Notes under the pieces: model-generated
What the model was told of the DNA's origin: nothing
Databases searched by the model: none
Seen by the model: only the letters and a program-made list of their open reading frames with translations
Shown: positions 1 to 6,689 of the stretch, one piece after another
How the letters are laid out: each line of letters opens with the position of its first letter
Numbering within the stretch: position 1 is the stretch's first letter
Translations under genes and position numbers: made by a program
Assembly (NCBI GenBank): GCA_039908285.1
Contig: JAMOBE010000046.1
Location: 1 to 27,539, forward strand
DNA length: 27,539 nt
Direction of reading: 5' to 3'
Source: JAMOBE01 sp039908285
Lineage (GTDB): Bacteria > Pseudomonadota > Alphaproteobacteria > Rhodospirillales > Rhodospirillaceae

Positions 1-21
1 GAGTCGAGTCTGGGCGACTTA

Positions 22-154
22 CCCCCTCTCCCCCTCGAGGGGGAGAGGGCCGGGGTGAGGGGGTGGGGCAGGTGGCACTATCCCGAGAGCTTCGCTTCGG
101 CACCCCCCTCACCCAACCCTCTCCCCCCCTGAAGGCAGGGGGGAGAGGGCTTTT
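22..154. repeat. Palindromic intergenic repeat, copy 1
   Basis: Imperfect palindrome of about 130 bp. The left half holds a short hairpin (CCCTCTCCCCCTCGAGGGGG and its continuation) followed by GGTGAGGGGGTGGGG. The right half mirrors it with CCCCCCTCACCCAACCCTCT, then a second hairpin and GAGGGCTTTT. The same unit in the same orientation occurs at 12196-12318 and 15085-15238. It lies just downstream of the minus-strand membrane-protein gene, so it could fold in that gene's 3' transcript. It has no coding capacity of its own and resembles MITE- or REP-like elements; short ORFs across it are artefacts. Confidence 0.85.
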
Positions 155-166
155 GTTGGTCGTGAG

Positions 167-535
167 TCAGGCCCTGACCATCCGGTCGAGCCGGGCCACC
201 CGCATCAGGCCGAGAAGGAGGGCGGGGGCCCCCAGACCGGCGTTGTAGAGGACCAGCGCCACCGCTCCCAGCGCCACCGCCAGCACCGCGAAGACGCGGG
301 CCGCCCGCGACTCGCCGCCGACATAGCCGAGGACGGCCAGGACCAGGGCGCCGAGGCCAAGAAGATTCTCACGGAAGACGACCACCAGCGCCTGACGGAC
401 CGGGCACCACCACGGGCCGAGTCCGGCCTGACAGAGGGCGCCGATCTCGCGGGGTTCGATCATCACGTAGCGGACGGCGGCAGCAGCCGCCACCGCGGCA
501 ACGGCCGCCGTCAGGCCAGTCGCAAGAAGGCGCAT
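167..535 (-). CDS. Small hypothetical membrane protein (122 aa)
   Basis: I do not recognise a named family. The protein begins with a hydrophobic Ala/Val-rich segment (about residues 5-24) that could be a signal anchor. Two more hydrophobic stretches follow, at about residues 56-73 and 80-105, giving a likely three-helix inner-membrane protein. Two cysteines (in ALCQAG and PWWCPVRQ) lie in the first loop, probably on the periplasmic side, and could form a disulfide. It starts 38 bp downstream of rpmG on the same strand and is probably co-transcribed with it. A GGGGAG stretch upstream is a loosely spaced ribosome site. It ends just before palindromic repeat copy 1. Codon use and composition match the neighbours, so I regard it as a real gene of unknown function. 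Confidence 0.7.
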   Translation of the reverse strand: MRLLATGLTAAVAAVAAAAAVRYVMIEPREIGALCQAGLGPWWCPVRQALVVVFRENLLGLGALVLAVLGYVGGESRAARVFAVLAVALGAVALVLYNAGLGAPALLLGLMRVARLDRMVRA

Positions 536-573
536 CAGAGAAGGCTCCCCGCCTCGCCGTGGAGAGAGGCAAC

Positions 574-741
574 CTACCTGATCTTGGTTTCCTTGAAGAT
601 CACGTGCTTGCGGGCCACGGGATCATACTTGCGGAATTCCAGCTTGTTGGTCGTCTTGCGGGGGTTCTTCTTTTTCACGTAGAAGAACCCGGTGCCTTCG
701 GTGCTTTCGAGCTTTATAAGAACGGTTGCGGGCTTGGCCAT
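574..741 (-). CDS. rpmG: 50S ribosomal protein L33
   Basis: A 55-residue protein beginning MAKPATVLIKLEST and containing GFFYVKKKNPRKTT, KLEFRKYDPVARKHV and the C-terminus FKETKIR. This is the full-length proteobacterial L33 pattern, rich in lysine and arginine for 23S rRNA binding in the large subunit near the E site. It lacks the CxxC zinc pairs of the zinc-binding L33 type, so it is the zinc-free (C-minus) form. The start is fixed by the conserved MAKP terminus; a longer frame upstream is spurious because the promoter lies inside it. A TTGACA-N16-TATTGT promoter lies about 40-66 bp upstream. The small membrane protein gene follows 38 bp downstream. Confidence 0.97.
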   Translation of the reverse strand: MAKPATVLIKLESTEGTGFFYVKKKNPRKTTNKLEFRKYDPVARKHVIFKETKIR

Positions 742-779
742 GGGTGGGTTCCGAACAAATCCGTGATCACGAGCCGCGC

Positions 780-807
780 ACAATACCGGACCCGGACCGG
801 CTGTCAA
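780..807 (-). promoter_or_regulatory. Sigma-70-type promoter of rpmG
   Basis: On the minus strand the sequence reads TTGACA (807-802), a 16-bp spacer, then TATTGT (785-780). This is a near-consensus housekeeping promoter. Transcription would start at about 773, leaving a leader of about 30 nt before the rpmG ATG at 741. This fits the high expression expected for a ribosomal protein. Confidence 0.8.
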
Positions 808-898
808 GGTGCGTTCGCAGCCCTCTCTCGCAGTCCTCCCTGGAAGCGCGCCCCCTGACCGACTATCTTTGACCGTAGGACGTGAGAGCAGGGACGCA

Positions 899-1621
899 AT
901 GGCTGACCAAGAGGGAAAACTGCCGTCCACATCCTCCCGCGGCGAGGTGGATGAGTTTCTGCGCAAGGTGGCGGAGACCCGCGCCTCGGCGGCGCCGTCC
1001 GGGCGGCGCGGGCGGCTCGTGTTCGCGATGGATGCGACGGCAAGCCGCGAACCGACCTGGGACCAGGCCATCCGCATCCAGTCCGACATGTTCCGCGAGA
1101 CGGCGGCCCTTGGCGGTCTCGAGATCCAGCTCGTATACTACCGCGGGCTGGGCGAGTGCCGGGCCAGCGGCTGGGTGGCCGATGCCGAGCGGCTGTGTCG
1201 GCTGATGCTGTCGGTGCGCTGTCTCGGCGGTCCGACCCAGATCGAGCGTGTGTTCCGCCACGTGGCGGCCGAAACCCGCGAGGCGGAGAAGGTCAACGCG
1301 CTGGTGTTCGTCGGGGACTGCATGGAGGAGGAGGTGGACCGGCTGGCCCTGCCGGCGGGCGAGCTTGGGCTGCTCGGCGTGCCGGCGTTCCTGTTCCACG
1401 AGGGGACCGACAGCGCCGCCTCGCGCGCCTTCCAGCACTTCGCCCGGCTGACCGGCGGGGCCTGCTGCCGCTTCGACGCCACGAGCCCCCATCAGCTGCG
1501 CGAGCTGCTGAGCGCCGTCGCCGTGTATGCCGCCGGTGGGCGCCGGGCGCTCCTCGAGTATAGCCGGCGTACCGGCGGGATGGCGCGCCTTCTCGCCCAC
1601 CAGCCCCTGGGCGGACCATGA
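899..1621 (+). CDS. VWA-domain-like protein paired with a J-domain protein
   Basis: A 240-residue protein resembling an alphaproteobacterial VWA-type protein usually found beside a DnaJ-like gene. After a short polar N-terminus comes the strand RLVFAMDATASREP (about residues 39-52), where D45, T47 and S49 give a DxTxS variant of the metal-binding MIDAS motif. A second strand, VNALVFVGDCMEE, and alternating helices fit a Rossmann-like VWA fold. No signal peptide or membrane segment is visible, so it is probably cytoplasmic. The ATG at 899 is preferred (GGGA just upstream) because the longer frame enters the rpmG promoter. Its TGA lies only 13 bp before the J-domain gene, implying an operon. 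The biological role is unknown; co-function with the J-protein is inferred from adjacency. Confidence 0.8.
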   Translation: MADQEGKLPSTSSRGEVDEFLRKVAETRASAAPSGRRGRLVFAMDATASREPTWDQAIRIQSDMFRETAALGGLEIQLVYYRGLGECRASGWVADAERLCRLMLSVRCLGGPTQIERVFRHVAAETREAEKVNALVFVGDCMEEEVDRLALPAGELGLLGVPAFLFHEGTDSAASRAFQHFARLTGGACCRFDATSPHQLRELLSAVAVYAAGGRRALLEYSRRTGGMARLLAHQPLGGP

Positions 1622-1634
1622 GGAGCGGATCACC

Positions 1635-2435
1635 ATGCCGGCCTCGCTGATCCTCGGTCTTGCCGCGTTCGTCCTGGTCGTCCTCGTCCTCCGCTGGTTC
1701 CTGTCCACCGAGGCCAGGGAGGTGCTGCGCACCGCCCGGTGGACCACGATCGCCATTCTCGTGGTCGCCGCCCTGTTCCTGCTGGTGACCGGACGCCTGG
1801 GCTGGGCCTTCGCCGCCGGCGCGGCCCTGCTGCCCTGGGTGGTGCGGCTGGCGCGACTCCACGCCGCGCTGAGGACGCTGCGGCTGTTCCTGATCAACGT
1901 GGTCGGCGGCGGCTTCTACCCCACCGGCGGAACGGGCTCGGGGTCGCGTTTCGGCGCCCCGCGCGGCCAGGCGTCCAACGGTGGCGCCTCGGCCGTGCAC
2001 TCGGCCTTCCTGCGCATGACCCTCGACCACGACAGCGGCCTGATGAGCGGCCGGGTGCTGGCCGGACGCTTCGTCGGCCAGCGGCTCGACGACATGTCGA
2101 TGGCCGACCTGATGGAGTTCTCCCGCGAATGCCTGGTGGACGAGGAGTCGAGCCGGCTGCTGGAGGCCTGGCTCGACCACGCCCACCCGGAGTGGCGGAC
2201 CCCCACGGCCGATAAAGCCGATAAAACGGCGTACACTCCCCCTCCCCCACCGCCGCCCGGCGGCATGTCCCGCGAGGAGGCGTACCACATCCTGGGCCTC
2301 GACCCCGGAGCCGAGCCCGAGGCGGTGCGCAAGGCCCACCGCCACCTGATCGGCAAGGTCCATCCCGACCATGGCGGCTCCTCCTACCTGGCCGCCCAGA
2401 TCAATCGCGCCAAGGACGTGCTGCTCGGGTCGTGA
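1635..2435 (+). CDS. Membrane-anchored J-domain (DnaJ-like) protein
   Basis: A 266-residue protein. The N-terminus carries two hydrophobic segments (about residues 4-21 and 37-66), a Gly/Ser-rich linker near residues 92-120, a helical middle region, then a poly-proline linker. The C-terminal J domain (about residues 213-265) has EEAYHILGLDPGAEPEAVRK and an intact HPD triad at 243-245. J domains stimulate the ATPase of Hsp70 (DnaK). The N-terminal anchor plus C-terminal truncated J domain resembles the TIM14/Pam18-like arrangement, which tethers Hsp70 to a membrane; that is an analogy. AGGAG lies about 10 nt before the ATG, overlapping the stop of the VWA gene, so translation is probably coupled. 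The client is unknown. Confidence 0.85.
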   Translation: MPASLILGLAAFVLVVLVLRWFLSTEAREVLRTARWTTIAILVVAALFLLVTGRLGWAFAAGAALLPWVVRLARLHAALRTLRLFLINVVGGGFYPTGGTGSGSRFGAPRGQASNGGASAVHSAFLRMTLDHDSGLMSGRVLAGRFVGQRLDDMSMADLMEFSRECLVDEESSRLLEAWLDHAHPEWRTPTADKADKTAYTPPPPPPPGGMSREEAYHILGLDPGAEPEAVRKAHRHLIGKVHPDHGGSSYLAAQINRAKDVLLGS

Positions 2436-2535
2436 TACCTTGCGTCCGCGGCCGCGCCATGGCACAAACGGTCGCGAAAAGGTCGAGACCTGGACACCGC
2501 GCAGCGGGCCATGGTTCAGCACGAGGGAGAGGGCC

Positions 2536-3414
2536 ATGCCCATACGCGTTCGCAAGGCGGTGTTTCCGGTCGCAGGAATGGGGACCCGCTTCCTTCCGGC
2601 AACCAAGGCGATGCCCAAGGAAATGCTGCCGGTGGTGGACAAGCCACTGATCCAGTACGCCGTCGAGGAGGCCCAGGCCGCCGGCATCGAGCACTTCATC
2701 TTCGTCACCGGCCGCGGCAAGACGGCGCTCGAGGATCACTTCGACTCAGCCCCCGATCTCGAGCGCAAACTGGCCGAGCGCGGCAAGACCGACCTGATCG
2801 AGGCGGTAACCTCGTGGATGCCGAAGTCGGGGCAGATCTCCTACACCCGTCAGCAGGACCCCCTCGGTCTGGGCCACGCCGTGTGGTGCGCCCGCGACCT
2901 GGTGGAGAACGAGCCATTCGCCGTGATCCTCCCCGACGACCTGATCCTGGCCCGCACCCCCTGCCTCAAGCAGATGGTGGACCTGCACGCCGAAACCGGC
3001 GGCAACGTGGTGGCGGTGATCGACGTGCCGAGGGAACACACCCGCCGCTACGGCATCCTGGACGTCGAGTCCGACCACGGCCGCCTGGTGGTGGCCAAGG
3101 GTCTGGTGGAAAAGCCCGATCCGGACAAGGCGCCCTCCACCGTGTCCATCACCGGACGCTACATCCTGCACCCGGCGATCTTCGAGCACCTGAACCTGCG
3201 GGCGGCCGGGACCGGCAACGAGATCCAGCTCACCGACGCCATGGCCGCGACCATCGGCCGCATTCCCTTCCACGGCCTGCGGTTCGAGGGGCGGCGCTAT
3301 GACTGCGGCGACAAGGTGGGCTTCCTGCACGCCAACATAGCCTACGCCCTGGAGCGTCCCGACATGCGCGAGCAGGTGCGGGCGGCCCTCAGGGAAATCG
3401 AGGCCGAGTACTGA
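2536..3414 (+). CDS. galU: UTP-glucose-1-phosphate uridylyltransferase
   Basis: A 292-residue protein that converts UTP and glucose 1-phosphate to UDP-glucose and pyrophosphate in the cytoplasm. The N-terminal nucleotide-binding signature is clear: AVFPVAGMGTRFLPATKAMP with KEMLPVVDKPLIQYAVEEA after it. Later come FAVILPDDLIL, the EKP segment (VEKPDPDKAPS) and GNEIQLTDAM, all typical of bacterial GalU. Length is normal. The ATG at 2536 has GAGGGAGAGG a few bases upstream; the extra upstream frame overlaps the J-domain gene and is not conserved-looking. The next gene, 33 bp downstream, oxidises the product UDP-glucose, so the pair forms a UDP-glucuronate supply operon for surface polysaccharide. 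Confidence 0.96.
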   Translation: MPIRVRKAVFPVAGMGTRFLPATKAMPKEMLPVVDKPLIQYAVEEAQAAGIEHFIFVTGRGKTALEDHFDSAPDLERKLAERGKTDLIEAVTSWMPKSGQISYTRQQDPLGLGHAVWCARDLVENEPFAVILPDDLILARTPCLKQMVDLHAETGGNVVAVIDVPREHTRRYGILDVESDHGRLVVAKGLVEKPDPDKAPSTVSITGRYILHPAIFEHLNLRAAGTGNEIQLTDAMAATIGRIPFHGLRFEGRRYDCGDKVGFLHANIAYALERPDMREQVRAALREIEAEY

Positions 3415-3447
3415 CCCCCCAGAACGAGCCAGAACGAGGCTGTCACC

Positions 3448-4983
3448 ATGCGCATCGCCATGATCGGAACCGGGTACGTCGGGCTCGTGTCGGGAACGTG
3501 CTTTTCCGAGTTCGGCGTCGACGTGGTCTGCGTCGACCGTGACGCCGACAAGATCGCCAAGCTCGAACGCAACGTGATGCCGATCTACGAACCGGGTCTC
3601 GACGACCTGGTGGACGGCAACGTCAAGTCCGGACGGCTGTCGTTCACCACCGACCTGCCCTCGGCCGTGGCCGGGGCCGACGCCGTGTTCATCGCCGTCG
3701 GCACCCCGAGCCGCCGCGGCGACGGCCATGCCGACCTGTCCTTCGTCTACGCAGCCGCCGAGGAGATCGCGCGGGCCATCACCGGCTACACGGTGGTGGT
3801 GACCAAGTCCACCGTCCCGGTGGGCACCGGCCGCAAGGTGGAGGAGATCATCCGCCGCGTTCGCCCGGATGCCGAGTTCGACGTGGTATCGAACCCGGAG
3901 TTCCTGCGCGAAGGCTCGGCCATCAACGACTTCATGCGGCCCGACCGGGTGGTGATCGGCACCATCTCCGAGCGGGCGCGGGACGTCATGCGCCGCCTGT
4001 ACCGGGTCCTCTACCTGATCGAGACGCCGATCCTGTTCACCTCGATCGAGACGTCGGAGATGATCAAGTACGCCGCCAACACCTTCCTGGCCGCCAAGAT
4101 CACCTTCATCAACGAGATCGCCGACCTGTGCGAGGCCGTGGGAGCCGACGTCCACGACGTGGCCCACGGCATCGGGCTCGACGGGCGCATCGGCGGCAAG
4201 TTCCTGCACGCCGGGCCGGGCTATGGCGGGTCGTGCTTCCCCAAGGACACCCTGGCCCTGGTCAAGACCGCCCGCGACTATGGCTCGCCCCTGCGGATCA
4301 TCGAGACCGTGGTGGACGTCAACGACCAGCGCAAGCGGGACATGGCCCAGAGGGTCATCGCCTTCTGCGGCGGCTCGGTGGACGGACGAACCATCGCCGT
4401 CCTGGGGCTGACCTTCAAGCCCAACACCGACGACATGCGCGACGCCCCCAGCCTGGACATCGTCCCCGCCCTGCAGCGGGCCGGCGCGGTGGTGCGCGCC
4501 TTCGATCCCGAGGGCATGGCCGAGGCCAGGAAGATGCTGGACGGCGTGGTCTGGTGCGAAAACGCCTACGATACCATGCAGGGCGCCGACGCCCTGGTCA
4601 TCATCACCGAGTGGAACGAGTTCCGCAGCCTGAACTTCGAGCGCATGAAGCAGCTCATGAAGGCGCCGGTGCTGATCGACCTGCGCAACATTTACAATCC
4701 CCGCGACGTCGCCGATGCCGGTTTCCGCTACACCTGCATCGGGCGCCCCGGCGGCGGTGTGCAAGGCTCTTTATCAACCGCGGTTGCCGGAAGGGGGGAA
4801 CTTGACTATGCTCCCCCACGGTCGGTCCGTCGGCAATTGGGGCGTGGCCAAGCGGTAAGGCAGCGGGTTTTGGTCCCGCCATCCCAGGTTCGAATCCTGG
4901 CGCCCCAGCCAAGCCTTTTCCGATCTCAATACCTTCAAAGCGACAGGCGCTGCCGTCGGAAACAGGCGGCACGAATCTGTTGA
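3448..4983 (+). CDS. ugd: UDP-glucose 6-dehydrogenase, frame extended over tRNA-Gln
   Basis: Oxidises UDP-glucose to UDP-glucuronate with two NAD+. Visible are the N-terminal Rossmann motif MIGTGYVGLVSGTCFSEFG, the PSRRGDGHADLS loop, VTKSTVPVGTGRKVEE, NPEFLREGSAINDF, the active-site block GPGYGGSCFPKDTLALVK with catalytic Cys263, and the C-terminal domain GLTFKPNTDDMRDAPS. The family signature at the end, DLRNIYNP followed by CIGRP, finishes at about residue 434, the usual family length. There is no stop there. The frame continues another 77 residues straight through tRNA-Gln to a TGA at 4981-4983, giving 511 codons. The extension has no protein-like character and includes the translated tRNA. 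A lost stop or a one-base error near 4745-4800 would explain it: one shifted frame stops at 4803-4805. The enzyme itself looks intact. Confidence 0.93.
   Translation: MRIAMIGTGYVGLVSGTCFSEFGVDVVCVDRDADKIAKLERNVMPIYEPGLDDLVDGNVKSGRLSFTTDLPSAVAGADAVFIAVGTPSRRGDGHADLSFVYAAAEEIARAITGYTVVVTKSTVPVGTGRKVEEIIRRVRPDAEFDVVSNPEFLREGSAINDFMRPDRVVIGTISERARDVMRRLYRVLYLIETPILFTSIETSEMIKYAANTFLAAKITFINEIADLCEAVGADVHDVAHGIGLDGRIGGKFLHAGPGYGGSCFPKDTLALVKTARDYGSPLRIIETVVDVNDQRKRDMAQRVIAFCGGSVDGRTIAVLGLTFKPNTDDMRDAPSLDIVPALQRAGAVVRAFDPEGMAEARKMLDGVVWCENAYDTMQGADALVIITEWNEFRSLNFERMKQLMKAPVLIDLRNIYNPRDVADAGFRYTCIGRPGGGVQGSLSTAVAGRGELDYAPPRSVRRQLGRGQAVRQRVLVPPSQVRILAPQPSLFRSQYLQSDRRCRRKQAARIC
4784..4812 (+). promoter_or_regulatory. 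Promoter of tRNA-Gln
   Basis: TTGCCG (4784-4789), a 17-bp spacer and TATGCT (4807-4812) form a good sigma-70-type promoter. The start would be near 4819, about 18 nt before the mature tRNA 5' end. It lies inside the run-on part of the ugd frame. This argues that the protein-coding function ends upstream of it. Confidence 0.7.
4838..4911 (+). tRNA. tRNA-Gln (anticodon TTG)
   Basis: A complete 74-nt cloverleaf. The acceptor arms are TGGGGCG and CGCCCCA, followed by discriminator G and an encoded CCA at 4909-4911. The D-arm includes GGCCAAGCGGTAAGGC. The anticodon stem GCGGG/CCCGC encloses the loop TTTTGGT with anticodon TTG. The T-arm is CCAGGTTCGAATCCTGG. It reads CAA (and by wobble CAG). A lower-GC gene pair begins directly downstream, so this tRNA may have served as an integration site, although no duplicated 3' end was found. 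Confidence 0.97.
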
Positions 4984-5001
4984 TTGCGCTAACGGTTGAG
5001 G

Positions 5002-5017
5002 TTTTGACTATTCAAAA
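5002..5017. promoter_or_regulatory. Operator-like palindrome upstream of the island gene pair
   Basis: A perfect inverted repeat TTTTGA-CTAT-TCAAAA in an AT-rich leader between tRNA-Gln and the two-gene island. A weak promoter reading (TTCAAA 5011-5016, 17 bp, TATTGC 5034-5039) would overlap it. That is the layout of an autoregulated operon, but the -10 match is poor and the regulatory role is only inferred. Confidence 0.3.
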
Positions 5018-5075
5018 GTGCATGACCGTGCCATATTGCCAATAGGGTTCTACTCATAAAGGAGGGAAAGGAGCC

Positions 5076-5108
5076 GTGGCAAGCTATGGCAGAAGGAGCG
5101 GGGGATGA
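5076..5108 (+). CDS. Possible 10-residue leader peptide
   Basis: A GTG codon at 5076 follows two strong Shine-Dalgarno-like stretches, AAAGGAGGG (5058-5066) and AAAGGAG (5067-5073). It opens a 10-codon frame (MASYGRRSGG) ending at TGA 5106-5108, which overlaps the ATG of the next gene in an ATGA junction. The next gene also has its own AAGGAG at 5093-5098, six bases from its ATG. The layout suggests translational coupling. The doubled ribosome site may instead be fortuitous, and nothing in the peptide indicates a role. Confidence 0.3.
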   Translation: MASYGRRSGG

Positions 5109-5665
5109 TTCCGGCCTTCGACCTGTCAGGGGTTCTTCCTCCCTTCACGGGAAGCAGCCCTACCGTGTCGACCGACGCGTCGCCATATCAGGCGACAATG
5201 GTTGAGGTGGTCGACCGGTTCGGGATCTCTCCAGAACGGCTGGAGATTCTTGGGGGGTTGCTGCGGTACCGTGCGGACTTGAGGGCTGCGGGCTTGGTCG
5301 CCGCGTTTCAGTGGCTCGATGGCAGCTTCGTGGAAAACATTGAAGCGTCGGAAAGTCGCTCGCCCAATGACATTGACGTGGTAACGTTTTACAGACGTCC
5401 CGTGGCCGACGATCAGTGGACGACGTGGTTCAGAGTCAACGGGCAGCTCTTTGATCATAGATTTACCAAGACCACCTACATGTGTGATGCATACGGCGTT
5501 GACCTTGGCATCCAACCAGAAAAGGTCGTTCAGCACACGACGTACTGGTTCGGGTTGTTCTCACATCGGAGAATGAGCGGGCTCTGGAAAGGGATGGTGC
5601 AAGTTCAACTCGATAGCGCTGACGATGCAGACGCGTTGGCTATGCTTCGGAGGCTCACGCCATGA
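5105..5665 (+). CDS. DUF6932-type nucleotidyltransferase-like protein
   Basis: A 186-residue protein that I recognise as resembling the uncharacterised DUF6932 family. The N-terminus has LPPFTGSSPTVSTDASPYQA, then RFGISPERLEILGGLLRYR. The core has FQWLDGSFVENIE followed by RSPNDIDVVTF. The pair G73-S74 and D89-x-D91 resembles the hGS...DhDh metal- and nucleotide-binding motif of the Pol-beta nucleotidyltransferase superfamily, found in many tRNA- or protein-modifying toxins and in antibiotic adenylyltransferases. Catalysis is therefore plausible but unproven; a third carboxylate was not identified. GC content is visibly lower than in flanking housekeeping genes, consistent with transfer. It starts with AAGGAG six bases from the ATG and overlaps the next gene by ATGA, so the two form a unit. 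No signal peptide or membrane segment is seen. Confidence 0.8.
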   Translation: MIPAFDLSGVLPPFTGSSPTVSTDASPYQATMVEVVDRFGISPERLEILGGLLRYRADLRAAGLVAAFQWLDGSFVENIEASESRSPNDIDVVTFYRRPVADDQWTTWFRVNGQLFDHRFTKTTYMCDAYGVDLGIQPEKVVQHTTYWFGLFSHRRMSGLWKGMVQVQLDSADDADALAMLRRLTP

Positions 5666-6594
5666 CGAAGAAACTTTTGAAGGATGCCCTGCTTGCGGAC
5701 CTTTCTGCGGTAAACGCGATACTGTCGTCCTTGCAGGAGGACGATTACGTCGGAAGGATGGGATTTGAAGCTCGCAAGGAGGAGATTGAGACCGAGCTGG
5801 CTGGTTTGGAGCGCAGCCGGGATACGCTTGCCAATGTCGCTCTCATGTTTTATGGCAAGCCCGTTCATGGGTCTCGATCCATTGCCACTGAGTTCGCCGC
5901 AAAGGCTCTGGCGAGCTACCAGGATCTTGTTGCCAAACACCTCGCCACGTCAGAGACCGGTGGGCTGGCGCAACGTGGTCCCACTCCTGCCAGGCAAGCT
6001 GCGAACCTTAACATTACTGGCATACTACATGGATCGTTTGGCTTCCTACTCGAGGAGAGCGATCAGGATGGCCCGCAGCTTATCAACTCCTCTCTTAGAG
6101 AGGCCGTGGACAAGGTAACGGATGTCCTCGATCACTTTGCGGCAGAGAGCGAAGATCCGTTCAACACGTCTCTCAACGAAATGGACCCCAGGCTGTTCTC
6201 ATCAGTGAAGACATTTTTCAAGATTCTCCATGATGATGAAGCAACCATGAGGATCGTTGAAGGCGAAAAAGATAGAAGTTTTGATGCCAAAGCTGTTGAT
6301 CGCGCCCATCAACGTTGCCAGAACGCCAGCATTGATGAACAAGATCTGACGGTTACTGGAACACTCATTGGCGTTATGCCATACGCTCGTCGCTTTGAAT
6401 TGAGAATTGAGGACACGGAAGTCATCACGGGCAAGGTCGGCCCCATTATCAGCCAAGAATACCTTAATCGTATTGAAACGGATGAGCGGGTCATTGGACG
6501 TCGCTGGGAGGCACGGCTTTTCAGAAAGAGTGTCGATAGGCCAGGACAGCGTACCCAGGTGACTTACACCCTTCTTGAACTGAAAGACCTGTAG
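5662..6594 (+). CDS. Hypothetical partner of the DUF6932-type protein (310 aa)
   Basis: I cannot assign a function. The N-terminal third is strongly helical and probably coiled-coil (about residues 8-55, with EARKEEIETELAGLERSRD). It is followed by a conserved-looking patch FYGKPVHGSRSIATEFAAKA (64-82), and ILHGSFGFLLEESD (121-134) may begin a second domain. Residues 142-200 are helical. The C-terminal part (228-308) reads as beta strands, LTVTGTLIGVMPYARRFELR and later GRRWEARLFR, possibly a small barrel. No membrane segment or signal peptide is present. Its ATG overlaps the TGA of the upstream gene (ATGA), so stoichiometric, coupled synthesis is likely. Composition is AT-richer than the rest of the window. 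A defence or toxin-antitoxin partner role is a guess from layout only. Confidence 0.8.
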   Translation: MTKKLLKDALLADLSAVNAILSSLQEDDYVGRMGFEARKEEIETELAGLERSRDTLANVALMFYGKPVHGSRSIATEFAAKALASYQDLVAKHLATSETGGLAQRGPTPARQAANLNITGILHGSFGFLLEESDQDGPQLINSSLREAVDKVTDVLDHFAAESEDPFNTSLNEMDPRLFSSVKTFFKILHDDEATMRIVEGEKDRSFDAKAVDRAHQRCQNASIDEQDLTVTGTLIGVMPYARRFELRIEDTEVITGKVGPIISQEYLNRIETDERVIGRRWEARLFRKSVDRPGQRTQVTYTLLELKDL

Positions 6595-6689
6595 ACCTCG
6601 AAAATCTTCGCTGAAGTATCTGTCCGGGTAACAGCGCTCCGGTCGTCGGCGATTTCCCTCATATTTCATTCTAACGGCCGGATTTGGCC

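Noticed and set aside
2746..4764. Long minus-strand frame opposite galU and ugd
   Set aside because: Shadow ORF; both plus-strand genes carry complete catalytic motifs.
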